Source: Panax quinquefolius
Lineage: Eukaryota > Streptophyta > Magnoliopsida > Apiales > Araliaceae
Length of the DNA stretch: 64,000 nucleotides
Direction: 5' to 3'
Assembly (NCBI GenBank): GCA_020205615.1
Contig: CM035166.1
Location: 81,025,135-81,089,134 of the forward strand
Shown here: one piece after another, positions 11,856 through 22,847 of the stretch
How the letters are laid out: each line of letters starts with the position of its first letter
Numbering within the stretch: the first letter of the stretch is position 1
Notes under the pieces: generated by a model
The model's input: the letters and a program-made list of their open reading frames with translations, nothing else
Database searches by the model: none
What the model was told of the DNA's origin: nothing
Program-made: the position numbers and the translations under genes

Positions 11856-13817
11856 ATGGATCCGGATCAGCCGAGTAGTTCCTATAGGACCGCTTCTGGC
11901 GTACGGCGGAGGGCTTCTGAAGTGCCACATCCCCGTTCTATCAGACAGCCTCGTCGGTTGGTGGAGGTCGTGATACGTCCTGTCCAAGTAGATGTGCCAG
12001 ACGTTGAGGACGAGGAGGCGGATATTCCGACTGAGGATCCCGCTCCTGCTGCACATGTCCCTCGCAGGGTGCTTCCGAGCATTCAGGTGGTGAACCCAGA
12101 GTTACTGGGTGATTTGGGTAGACATCCATCGATGTACTTGCATGCTAACGAGGTATGGCATTAGACTTTGATCTTTCTTCTTTCCTATTGATGAGGATTA
12201 AAGGGTTTTGATGTTGATCTTCATTTCATGCAAGTTCCAAGATTTACACATCCTCGAGGGAACTGTTTTAGTATTCACTCCATGTACTAGGCGCTTCATC
12301 CTGACTATAAAGCGATAGTGCATGAGTGGGGATTTGGGGCGTTCTTCTCCATCCTTCCCCGTCGTTGTCCCTGGGGTTAACTCAGGGCATTGTTTGAGCG
12401 ATGGTTTCATCAGACTTAGTCACTCCACCTGCTGGATTGCGAGGTGATGATGACGCCTATGGATTGGCAATTTATCACAGGTATGGAGTTTGGAGGGGGA
12501 GCCAGTGCCTTGTATGGCGAATATCACCCCTACTGCCGTCAGATCCTTATTAGGAGTTCCGATGGGAGAGCTCAAAGGCAGGACTGTCCGTTCAGGTCTT
12601 TTGAGCTTAGATGCTATGAGCGGGCTATTGAGTGAGCCCATGCCTAATGATATCAGGATCAGGGATCGCGTTCTGCGGCGATTGTTCCTGATGATCATTC
12701 GAGGCTGCTTCATAGCAGACAACTCTTCCGCGGTATCTTTTACTTTGGTCAGCGCCACACGCGATGTGGACCGTATTGGAGAGTACGATTGGGGCTCTTA
12801 CACCTTTGCCTATTTCCTCCAGGGCATGCGTATGCGCTCATAGGGTTTAACCGAGGCTTAGCTAGGATTTTACCCATTTCTGCTGGTGAGTATTTCTCTT
12901 GTATTTTCCCATTCATAGGTTAAGAGTGTTTACTGATAGCAGATGTTTTGCCGTTGTGTTGGCAATTTGGGCCTATGAGAGATGCCCATGTTTACGTCCT
13001 GTGAGTGTGTTAGGTTTAGATACCTATCCACGAGGACGATGATGGCACCATTCTATTTTGCTGGAGGTCCCTGTATCTGAGGGATTCACTCATTGCCACA
13101 TGCAGCTGGAGTTGCTGACGACGGGTACCATCACATGGATTCCCTATTCAGGGGAGCATTTGACCATCGGATTTGAGGATGGACATCCCACCGGAGTCGA
13201 GTATTTGATCTCTACCAGGAGAGTTCCTCTCTTCACTGATGGAGGCTGGGAGCTCTATTTAGGAGAGCGTCCTATTAGGAGCACCACAGGGGAGATCCGT
13301 GTCGATCTTCTTGCCTCCCCGCCAGCGCCATCGTTGGCACAGATCATAGTCACCCGTCACTGATATCCCATTGTTGGGGGTTGACGGCTTTGTATTATCA
13401 GAGGGCCCATGTACTCAGGAGACGTTCCAGCATTGGTGGTTCCCTCGCACTATTAGAGCCCAGTCCTGCGCCACACAGTTTATGGGGGACATGGTTCCAG
13501 GATCTTTGATGATGACGGATTGGGTAGCTTGTGTCTGAGCTCCGACTCATCTGACCCAGACTGATAGCTTGACCCGACAATTGGATCAGGCACATGTATT
13601 TATTCGGCATTTGGGCAGAGATCCAGTAGAGGTGGAGTCATTTGTTCCTTCCATCTCAGGTGCTGGCCCCTCAGACGACCCATTTGGTTTTGCTGGCGCA
13701 GATCCTCCTCTTTATAGGCCTGACATCCCTGTTGATAGAGATCCAGTGACTCAGGAGGAGTTACATCAGGTGGATAGGATTGAGGACGTAGACATCGAGA
13801 CCCTGGTTTTCTTCTGA
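11856..13817 (+). pseudogene. Antisense plant mobile domain (PMD) gene remnant
   Basis: Plus-strand ORFs run against gag-pol. A likely start is ATG 11856 (MDPDQPSSSYRTASGV). Broken frames then give the PMD order: HPDYKAIVHEWGFGAFFSIL, LFERW, LDCEVMMTPMDWQFITGMEF, GGEPV, LLGVPMGELKG, RDRVLRRLFLMIIRGCFIAD, DVDRIGEYDWGSYTFAYFL (12490-12843), IWAYERCPCLRP (about 12960), then WIPYSGEHL...VPLFTDGGWELYLGER (13058-13363). PMD proteins (aminotransferase-like/MAIN-like) are domesticated or carried by transposable elements; the Retand lineage is known to carry them as antisense extra ORFs. Several stops and frameshifts are present. Splice-like GTGAGT (about 12886) and TAGCAG (about 12942) flank a non-coding gap, so part of the breakage may be introns. 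Confidence 0.75.
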
Positions 13818-14208
13818 TGTATATTCTCGTTATATCTTTTGATAGGCCTCTATTAGATATTGAGTTGTTGTTCCCCGTTCTCGCTATATCTTTTGATAGG
13901 CTTCTGTTAGTAGTAGGGCGGTTGTGTCCCATTTCCCTATATTTGTAGTTGTACAGAGCTGATGTATTAGATGATGATATACTTAGGAATGTATGCACCG
14001 TTTTTCATTCCCTATATCATATTGCCATCCATTATCTGTTATGCATGTATCATGTTATGCATATGTATGTATGTCGAAAGATATTCGGCATTGACCCTTG
14101 GATGGTCTTATGACATGGCTCGCACAGATGTCTTCTTCGACAGTTAGCCGTATAGATCATACCCCACCGTCAGTGGTGGTATTAGGTATGTGATCGTGGT
14201 ACGATAGC

Positions 14209-15878
14209 ATGTCACCACCAGACAGAGTGAATGTAGATCTGTTACTACAGCATACCATGACCTTTTTGGCATTTCAGGTTCTTGCAGGATTTATAGACGG
14301 GATGCTAGAGCATTGGCTACCTGATAGGCAGGTATTCCGTTTTGGCACCCATGAGTTGACTCCTACTCTGGAGGAGTATGGACATTTGACGATGCTGCCC
14401 TTAGACAGACCTTGCGTGCACCTAGCTTTGGGAGACATGAGTAGAAGATTCACGACTCTCACAGGATTGAGGCACAGAGTAGTGCAGGATGAGCTGACAT
14501 CTGGCCACGTGATCTCTCAGCGTTTTCTGTATGATAGATTTGGCGTGGAGGATGGCTACTCACGATATTCTGGGGATTTCACCGCGTTGGAGGATCATTG
14601 GCGTTTGGCCAGAGTTGATGTACTGATGCTATGTGTACTGTCATATGTGTACATGCCGCGGTATATGGATGTAGGTGTTATCATGGCCGTGAGAGCTCTC
14701 AGGGAGGGTCATACCATTATGCCTATGATTGTAGCAGAGATTCATGCGGTCGACATCCTCTCATTGCATTTACTTACCCATCGTGCGTGTTCTTGGGAGT
14801 TCTATTATCTTTGTATGTGTGGTTTATGTCACACTTGTGTTCGGTTGGTACCCTTAGACGGCATGAGTATTGCTTCTCCCATGATGTGGCTATGTCATAC
14901 TCCTTTCAGCCATCGGAGTGTATAGATGCTCTGTCCTAGTTCGCATTTTTGGCAGATATCAGAGATCCATTTAGCATATTGTTGTGCTCGGGGCTTTGCT
15001 CACCATACAGCTTCATTACTCACGCTCCGGGCATGGATTTCCTCCCTCTGGCCGGCTTGAGGGGCATGACTACTTATCACCCATTGGCTGTGATGTCGCA
15101 GTTTGACCAGTTCTAGGATTTTCATCCTTTCGAGGGGGAGATAGGTCAGCGTTCAGCTTTTCGATATCTCTCAGCAGAGGACCGATCCCGTATGTATGCT
15201 TGCTGGGATCAACGTGAGATAGCTTCTTTTTCTGTCAGTCATCCAGGTTATTCTGCAGATTATTCTGCATGGATGGAGACAGAGATTTTATCGGCTGCAG
15301 CAGTATCTGCAGTACCGGATATTAAGTTAAACGATGCAGAGCCCATAGAGGACATTGATACCTACATCGAGGAGGAGCCCGCTGCTGGGTTGCCAGCATT
15401 TCTTCCAGATTCTCCTAGTACCAGTACTTTTGTGATTCATCACTCGACACAGTACTTAGAGCAGAGTCTTCATCTGATGACCTTTGAGAGATACCAGATT
15501 CAATCTATGATGTCGACTGCTCTTGATGTGAGGGACGCCGCTCTATTGGAGAGAGACGATGCATTAACTATTAGAGATGCCGCTGTTGTTGAGTGGGATG
15601 AGGCTAGATCAGCAAGAGACGCAGTGATAGTTGAACGGGATAGTGCTATATCTGCCCGGGATGTAGTCGTTACAGATAGTACTGCAGTGAGGTCCCTTAC
15701 CACTGGCATGATTGCAGAGATGAGTGCATATATCGATGATCATATGGTCACCATGCAGATGGCTACAGATCTTTTGGGTCGTGTGGATATTCTCATACAG
15801 GAGACCACAGCTTCGCCTCCATCTTCTGAGAGGGACGCCATGTTGGGCTTGTTAGCTCGCATATACCATGACTTGTAG
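14209..15878 (+). pseudogene. Second antisense gene: DUF7745-like domain with 14-residue repeats
   Basis: The first open block (14209-14925, 238 residues from MSPPDRVNVDLLLQHTM) has the shape of the DUF7745/PMD-related domain: GMLEHWLPDRQVFRFGTHEL, TPTLEEYGHL, then a predicted helical stretch YMDVGVIMAVRALREGHTIM. After a stop and frameshift the same protein seems to resume (LRGMTTYHPLAVMSQFDQF near 15055, SAFRYLSAEDRSRMYACW near 15160) and runs to 15878 as a 228-residue block. That block contains a 14-residue repeat (RDAALLERDDALTI, RDAAVVEWDEARSA, RDAVIVERDSAISA), probably a coiled coil. Function is unknown. It sits antisense between the PMD module and integrase. Confidence 0.65.
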
Positions 15879-16956
15879 ACGAGCTTGTATTTACCTGCAC
15901 AGACTAGCTTAGCCATTTTGTCATGTACAATTTACATTGTATATATATCAAACAGCATTATATATGACAGGGAAATACATTTTTGGATCACTTCCCTTTT
16001 AGATATGCCTTGCTATTTGTTTGATATTTTGCCTGCTGCTTCAGGGCTTGTGATCTTGATGTATTCTGAATTCCTCCTGGGTGGATGGACATTGAGTTGT
16101 CTCTGGATAGTTCAGAATGGATCATTGATCTATGTGTATCCCTACCATCTTTGGTGTCTTGGGACTTGTTTCTGAATAGAAATGTGTAGAGGAGTGTGGT
16201 TTTCCTCTCTGAGATTGACCGCACCACAGATGGTCGCCAGTACTTCTATTTAGGAGAAGCCTAGTTAATTCCACTTCTTATGGATTGGTGTTTCTCTTCA
16301 AGGTATGACCGCAACTTAGATGGTCGCCGAATCTCATATTTGGGAGGAGTTCAGGTAATTCCATCCCTTTGGTCTGAAGCCAATGAAATGTATTGGATTG
16401 AAGGATGATCCCAGTAACATATAACAATGGTTTGTGTTTTGGTATGGGGTGTGACCGAACCATGAATGGCTGCCTACGTACTTCTATTGAAGAGGAGATC
16501 AGGTCTGCGTAGTTTGAACCTGGTGTAAGAGGTTCAACGCTGTATATGGTTGACATGGTGTAGGAATGTTTTGGTTATTTTGTTTTATTGTGGTCAAGGC
16601 CATATGAAATGGTTGCCTACGTACTCTATTGAAGAGGAGATCGGTCGACGTAGTTCGCCTCGGTATGCAGATTAAAAGCGTAATCCCATGTGCGGAGTCG
16701 AATCGGGGAGGAGAAAGTTTAATCCTAGGTTGAGGATAAACTGCAGGTACGAGAAGTTTGATCCCAAGTATGGGTAGCCAAACTGTGAACGCAAGAGGTT
16801 CAATCCGCGGTGGGATGACTTAAGTAGTAGGAACGCAGAGGAGAAAGCCAGGCTGCTGGCTTGAAATGTATGTTTCCCTGACAGGCAAAGTGTAGGAAAG
16901 TTATAGGTGGTAAAGGGTTAAAGAACCGAAATGACTGGTGACCTGATGATTATGCA
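15879..16956. repeat. Spacer with degenerate tandem repeats between antisense genes and integrase
   Basis: No gene visible. From about 16195 to 16660 a phrase of the type TGACCGCA-CAGATGGTCGCC...CTTCTATT-AGGAGAAG recurs about five times at 80-130 bp spacing (GGTTGCCTACGTACT is the clearest core at about 16470 and 16610). This resembles the region downstream of integrase in Ogre/Retand elements. 16660-16956 is unassigned. Confidence 0.6.
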
Positions 16957-18134
16957 CCAGGGTGTTTGCTGGTTACTTCAGACATAATACCATTTCACGG
17001 TGTCTTAGTTGATGAGTTGTGGAAATTCATCGCCGTCCATTTCTTACAATCTGAGAGCGCCTCCTGTCAATGCTTCCTTGACAATAAACGGGGCTTCCCA
17101 GTTAGGAGCGAATTTTCCTTTAGCCTGATCTTGGTTGTCAAGAATCTTCTTCAAAACCAAGTCATGTTGTTTAAACTACTGTGGTGGCGGACTTTTTGTT
17201 GTAGGATCTGCAATCCTTTGGCGATATAATTGACCATGGAAGGCGATCGCGGTTACGCGCTTTAAATCTATTAGAGACAATTGGTGATACCGCTTGTACC
17301 CATTGGTCTTCATCCACCGAGCGTCTATCAACACTCTGAAGGATTCCATTTCAACTTCTATGGAACCTTTGCTTCCATCCCATAGGTTAAAGCGTGAGGG
17401 GTTGCCCAGGTTGAAGTGCGCATTGAAGTTACAGTAGGCTAACAGTCGAGAGGCAATAGGTCGAGCCAATCTTTGTGGTTGGCGGACATCTTTTGCATAA
17501 TCTTCTAGATGTTTTTGTCAGCCGCTTCAACAACACCGTTCATCTTCGGACGATAGATGATAGAGTTGAGATGTTTGATGTGGAATTTACTGCATAATTC
17601 CTCCATCATTTTGTTGTTGAGGTTTTTGGCATTGTCTGACACAATCACCTCTGGTTGTCCATATCGACAAATGACATTATTTCTGATGAAATCCATGATG
17701 ACTTCTTTAGTAACCCTGGGGATGGAGGTTGCTTCTACCCACTTGGTAAAGTAGTCGATCATGGTAAAGATAAACCGATGACCATTACAGGCTTTAAGCT
17801 CAATGGGCCCGGTAACGTCCATTCCCCACATTGAAAAGGGCCAAGGCGAACTCATATTGTGGAGTTCCCGTGGAGGGGCGTGTATAGCATTCCCATGAAT
17901 TTGGCATTGATAGCATCTTTCGACGTGGTCGTTGCAATTAGCTTTGAGAGATAGCCAATAATGTCCCGTCCTGAGGACTTTCTTGACAAGGAGGGAACCA
18001 CTCATGTGGGGGCCACAGACTCCGCCATGGATTTCTTCCATAAGCCTTTGGGCTTGATCTTTGTCTAAACATCTAAGGATACCTAATCCTGCATCTCTTT
18101 TGTAGAGCGCATCTCCACTCAGATAGAATTTCAT
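16957..18134 (-). pseudogene. Retand-type integrase
   Basis: A 209-residue open block (17505-18134) holds an intact HHCC zinc-binding motif (HGGVCGPHMSG, HVERCYQCQ) and an intact DDE triad (WGMDVTGPI, IVSDNAKNL, GVVEAADKN). After one stop near 17503 the C-terminal domain continues (17176-17469: EVEMESFRVLIDARWM, LKRVTAIAFHGQLYRQRI). It ends with LVLKKILDNQDQAKGKFAPNWEAPFIV, GGALRLSDGDEF near 17000, in a broken frame. The lack of a chromodomain and the GQLYQ-R type tail fit the Tat lineage. It is the best preserved enzyme in the element. Confidence 0.88.
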
Positions 18135-19229
18135 AGCAAGTCTATGGATCCGCCTTTTCTCAGTCGGGCTCGCATCAGCGGGTGTAGATCCATCTCGTGG
18201 ATATTCCTTGATATGCTGATACCAAGGATGTTGGATGGGAGGTAGCTCATCCGATACTTCTCCAACGTAATTCCCATAGGTTGGGGCCTTATTCAGGGAA
18301 ATTGTGGCGCTTTCGTGAGTGTTCTCTTATCGATATGCGAATCAAGGAGGCCAAAGTTGCTAATGCGTCATAAAAGTCATTCCTTTTACGAGGAATGTGT
18401 AGAAAGGAGATTTCTTGAACTCAAAGCCATCTTCAAAACTTTGTTGATGGTAAAGCGCGCAAATCTGACTCCTTGGTTTGAAAGGTTCCGGTGGATTATC
18501 TGATTACCAACTCCGAATCTCTAAAGACAGTTAATCGCATGATGCCCATTGAACGGGCCAGTTTTAACCCCATGAGATAGCCTTCATACTCAGCCGTATT
18601 ATTGGTGCTGACAAACTGTAATTTGATGACTGAGAACGGATATCGCTGCCCCCGTACCGCACACTAAAAACTGCTCTAGCTCCAGAACCTTCCATATTAA
18701 CAGCTCCATCAAAATACATCTTCCATGATTGGTGTGTATCGTACTGATGGTGTCACTGCACTGTCATTACTCCTTCATCAGGGAAATATGTTTCCAAGGG
18801 TTTGAAATCCCTTGAAGGTGCGGCGCCCAGTTGATCCGTTATTCCTTGACCCTTGATGGATTTCTGAGTCACATATACGATGTCAAACTGTTGTAGGATC
18901 AACCGCCATCTGGACAGCCGGCAATTTAACATGGGTTTGTTGAACACGTACTTGAGAGGATCCACGCGGGATATGAGATAGGTTGTGTGCCCATGGAGGT
19001 AATGCTGTAACCTCATGGAAGCCCATGCTAAAGCACAACACGTCTTTTTGATCGAGTGTACTTGTGTTCACCGTCTTTGAATCTTTTCTTTGAGGTAATA
19101 GATAGCTCGTTCTTGGCCTCTATCATCCTTCTGTCCCAGCATGCAGACCATGGCATTGTCACTTATGGACAGGTACATAAATAGGGGAAAATCATCCCTG
19201 GGTGGCACCAAAATGGGAGCTTTGACTAG
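18135..19229 (-). pseudogene. Retand-type RNase H region (two RNase H-like segments)
   Basis: Broken frames downstream of RT show a gypsy RNase H-like segment (HSIKKTCCALAWA, MRLQHYLHGHTTYLISRVDP, RLSRWRLILQQFDIVYVTQKSIKGQ at 18753-19071). A second, typical RNase H start follows (WKMYFDGAVNMEGSGA near 18720, STNNTAEYEGYLMGLKLA near 18590, then DSEL). Two such segments in tandem are characteristic of the Tat clade, where the inner one is degenerate and the second is an acquired RNase H. Stops occur near 18665 and 18765. Confidence 0.78.
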
Positions 19230-20354
19230 CTATTTTTTGATTGTAAGGAAGGCCTTCTGACACTCATCATTCCATTTCATGGAGGAGTTCTTCCTTAATA
19301 GTTTGAAGATTGGCTCACAGGTTGCTGTGAGTTGGGAGATAAACCTGCTAATGAAGTTGATTCTTCCCAAAAATCTCCGTATTTCCTTCTTTGTCTGAGG
19401 AATGGGCATTTCTGTGATGGCATGGACTTCGGCAGGATACAGCTCAATCCCTTTGTGGCTAACTAGAAATCCTAGCAACTTGCCTGATTTAACGCCAAAG
19501 GCGCATTTAGCTGGATTCAACTTCAAGTTGTACTTACGCAACCTGTTGAACAACTTTCTGAGATAGTCTATATGGTTATCCTCCTTCCAGGACTTGACAA
19601 TGATGTCATCCACGTAGATCTCGATCTCTTTGTGCATTAAGTCGTGGAAAAGATCCATCATAGCTCCGGCATTGATGAGGCCGAATGACAACCGTCTATA
19701 GCAGAAAGTTCCCCAAGGAGTGATGAAAGTAGTTTTCTCACGATCTTCCTCGGCAACCATAATTTGATGATATCCCGCAAAGCAATCAGCAAAGGAGTAC
19801 ATGTCGTATTACGCAGTATTGTCAATGAGAATATGGATAAATGGCACGGGAAAGCAATCTTTTAAGCACGCTTTGTTCAAGTCCCGATAATCCACGCAAA
19901 CACGTACCTTTCCTCCAGGTTTAGGCACGGGCACAATGTTGGATCTCCACTCAGGATATGTAGACACCATTATGATGCCAACTTGAAATTGTTTCACAAT
20001 TTCTTCTTTAACCTTTAAACTCCATTCAGGTTTCAATCGCCTGAGCTTTTGCTTGACTGGCTTAAATCCCTCTTTAATGGGAAGGCAATGAAGGACAATA
20101 TCAGTGGATAGACCCACCATGTCTTCATGAGACCATGAAAACACATCCTAGAATTGGGTTAATAGCGTAACCATGTCATTCCGTTGGTTTGGGCTAAGGT
20201 CTGAACCAATCTGGATTAACTTAGGGCTTTCACAGGTTCCGAGATTGAAAGAAGTGGTTTGATCAAGGTTGGGTTTGGGTTTGTCTTTGACCCATTCCTG
20301 AATTTCTAGAGGCACCTCAATGTCATCCTGTATATCCATCAAGGCTGAATTCAT
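19230..20354 (-). pseudogene. Retand-type reverse transcriptase
   Basis: Three consecutive blocks, separated by single stops near 20146 and 19805, make a complete gypsy RT: PEWRSNIVPVPKPGGKVRVC, VDYRDLNKACLKD, FADCFAGYHQIMVAE, TPWGTFCYRRLSFGL and the active-site YVDDIIVKS, then FGVKSGKLLGFLVSHKGIEL and RRFLGRINFISRFI. Catalytic aspartates are in place. The upstream block (20148-20354) is the usual RT N-terminal approach. Apart from the two stops the frame is continuous. Confidence 0.9.
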
Positions 20355-21326
20355 CTCTACATCAAAGGTTCAATCCCTGTGTAGAAGAGGCACTATATCA
20401 GGAAGTACGGGCACATTTAAATTCAGAGTCCTGAAACAAAATATGCTTTCACTTAGTATATATGAAATGTGTTGATCATACAACGTGTTAGCATATACTG
20501 GCAAAATAAACTGCTAATACTGTACAGAAAAGTAAACAATTATTATATCTACAGGGAAGAAAGAGTTCTGCCCATTTTACCCTCGTCGACCAAAGCAAGG
20601 AATGTTATTCCAATTGGCAAGGGCAAAGTCTGGGTGGACCGCAGTGATGGAGGGATTGTCATCATCCTCCCTGTCCTAAAAGATGGCCATTACTTCTGGG
20701 CAATCATCGTCTGGGGTGTATCTGTTGGTATATTCATCATGAACGATGATTCGTATACTGGACATCATCCGTATGACGTCTTACTTGATTCTTCGTTCCT
20801 CTTCTTCCACTGCGGGATTTGGAACAAAGACTTCTTTCCCCTTTACCGGTACCGGCTTGGGACATAACATAGCCATTACATTGGTTGGCACCTTTACGGG
20901 AGGTTGTGCAGACTCAGAGTTTGAAGGCGAAGATAAACGCCACATGGTTGAAGCTGAAGGAATCTGTTGATGCTTATGAGGATTCCTATGACTAGAACTG
21001 GCAGAATAGCCTAGCCCAGCTGTTCCAACTTGCCTTGTTAAGCGAATTGGGTACTTGATACCCTGGCAATCTTTACCCAACCCTTATCCCGACTTATGAC
21101 CAAACGACATCATTTCTTGAGTAGCCGACATCACCTCGACAGAAATCTTGGGTTCGGGCAATGGTGGTCCAATAGCATGGTATTGGGTGTTGCTTATTTC
21201 CAAAACATGAAAACTGACTGGTTCCACATCGGCATTGGCATTGATGAATGGCATGTCTCCGTGCTGAGGAATCTCTAGTTCAGCGTTGACTGTGACCAGG
21301 TTATTGTTGATAATGTATTTCAACTG
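20355..21326 (-). pseudogene. Protease-RT linker of the Retand-type polyprotein
   Basis: Low-conservation linker in several frames. 21084-21323 continues directly from the protease (KYIINNNLVTVNAELE). 20781-21080 carries a GYSASSSHRNPHKHQ/VKVPTNVMAML stretch. The frame is lost across 20400-20780. No domain recognised. A linker of this size between protease and RT is usual for Tat elements. Confidence 0.6.
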
Positions 21327-21734
21327 TTAATGAAGGGTGGAGGGGACTGACCCAGCCATATGAATCCATGGTCGTCCTAAGAGCAGGTTGTATCCCGAAT
21401 CTATCTTTAGCACATGGAAAGATACGCAGAATGTGTGAGGACTAATTTCGATTGGCAGCTCAATTACTCCGACCAAATTTCGCCAAGCTCCATCAAAAGC
21501 TTTGACGATGGTACGGCTACTCCGAATTCGGTTGAGATTGATGTTCATCTTCACCAAGGTAGCATATGGACAGATATTCAGAGAAGAACCTCCATCTATT
21601 AAGACTCCAGCTACCATATATCCGGAGGACAAGATCGCAATGTGCAACGGTTTGAATGAATGGCCAGGTCCCTTCGCGGGTATGTCATCATCGATGAAGG
21701 ATATCACATTGTTGTTGAAAATGTGATCAACCAT
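21327..21734 (-). pseudogene. Retand-type aspartic protease
   Basis: A 135-residue block shows the Tat-lineage protease layout: FIDDDIPAKGPGHSFKPLHI, GVLIDGGSSLNICPYATL (active-site Asp in IDGGS; most relatives have IDNGS), RTIVKAFDGAWRNLVGVIEL and the terminal YNLLLGRPWIHMAGSVPSTL. The enzyme processes the gag-pol polyprotein inside the virus-like particle. The catalytic Asp is present. The frame joins the linker with no clear start of its own. Confidence 0.85.
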
Positions 21735-22218
21735 ATGTTGAAACTTTTTCAGTATCCAATCGATGTCGGAGATAGGCTTCTTCCAAAACCTTTAACAAGA
21801 CCTTCCGGTGATTCTCGGAGGTTAGGACCAAGTCCAAAATTGATATTTGTTGTGGAGCTTCTTTCAAGCTTAAAACCACCGTAGCTTCGTTATGACCCAC
21901 AGCGCGGAGGAATTTTTTGATCTTCTCCATGGGTATTTTCCCCTTTGATTTGGTGGTATGCTTCATCACCCGTTGGGGAAGATACAGTGGATTTTCCTTT
22001 GACACTGTAGCAGTTGTATGTGAGGTGGATCCTTCATCTTCTCCATAATTCCACGAAACTGTGCGCAAGCTAACAATAGGATATTGTGCTCTGTACGGCA
22101 AGTTGATTGGCACGGGAGCGGCTACTTTCAAAGGATTGTTGCCTCCCTTGAGTTGAATTGTTGGCATTGTGAGCAATGTATTAATCCCATCAGTTTCTAT
22201 GGATATAACTGCTACCAC
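21735..22218 (-). pseudogene. Gag-protease linker
   Basis: A 163-residue open stretch (VAVISIETDGINTLL...) ends in KIPMEKIKKFLRAVGHNEATVV, then VLKVLEEAYLRHRLDTEKV, a segment commonly found just before the protease in Tat elements. No catalytic motif. It continues the same polyprotein as the gag modules upstream. Confidence 0.7.
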
Positions 22219-22680
22219 ATTTTTCCACTTAGTAGTGCCTGCATCCTCACTTGCACGTAATACAGTATCATCGTCTGCTAGGTGCAGGACACCACTGTCG
22301 ATTAGATTTTGAATAAGGTGGCGGAGTGCCCAGCATTATTCTATGTTGTGACCACGAGACTGGGAGTGATATTGACATACTCCATCAGAGTTGTATCGTC
22401 CCGAACGGTGGTTGATTGAAGGTAGAAGGGAACTGATCCTTCCTTCATTGATTAGCATATGAAGGATTTCCTACATAGGTTGGCCCAGATAGGTGAATTC
22501 CCTTTTATTGGTGAAATCCCGACGGGCTTTGGCATTTGCTATCTTCGTCACTTTGTCTTCTAGCATTTCATTTTCTGAAAGTGACGAGGGAATATTCATG
22601 ATAAGAGGTAGAAGACTGGCATGCTCCTGGCTGATTAATTGACGAGTCACTTGATGCTGATAAGTCACTAGTTCCGCCAA
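22219..22680 (-). pseudogene. Second gag CxxxH...C module
   Basis: The translation reads REFTYLGQPM, then (after a stop) EILHMLINEGRISSLL, then CQYHSQSRGHNIE-CWALRHLIQNLIDSGVL. This is a second copy of the module at 22848-23243 (FTPLGDTLENIL..., CVYHVGAPGHDTQDCWALKH). The Cys-x2-His...His-x4-Cys spacing suggests a zinc-binding nucleocapsid-like unit. Two stops interrupt it. Confidence 0.7.
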
Positions 22681-22847
22681 TTATTCAATCTGTTTGCAGA
22701 GAGCTTTCATCTTTCGTTCCATTGTGAACTGGAACTTGCATAATCCCATCTGTCATCACCATCTTTGATTATCTGGGAAGAATTACAACTGAAGTTGGAA
22801 CTCTGTCCACTGCTCCAATTAATAATGTTGACCTCTTCTTCTTTGTG

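Noticed and set aside
20469..20867. 132-residue plus-strand ORF
   Set aside because: Lies across the minus-strand protease-RT linker, with no motif and no link to the antisense gene modules.
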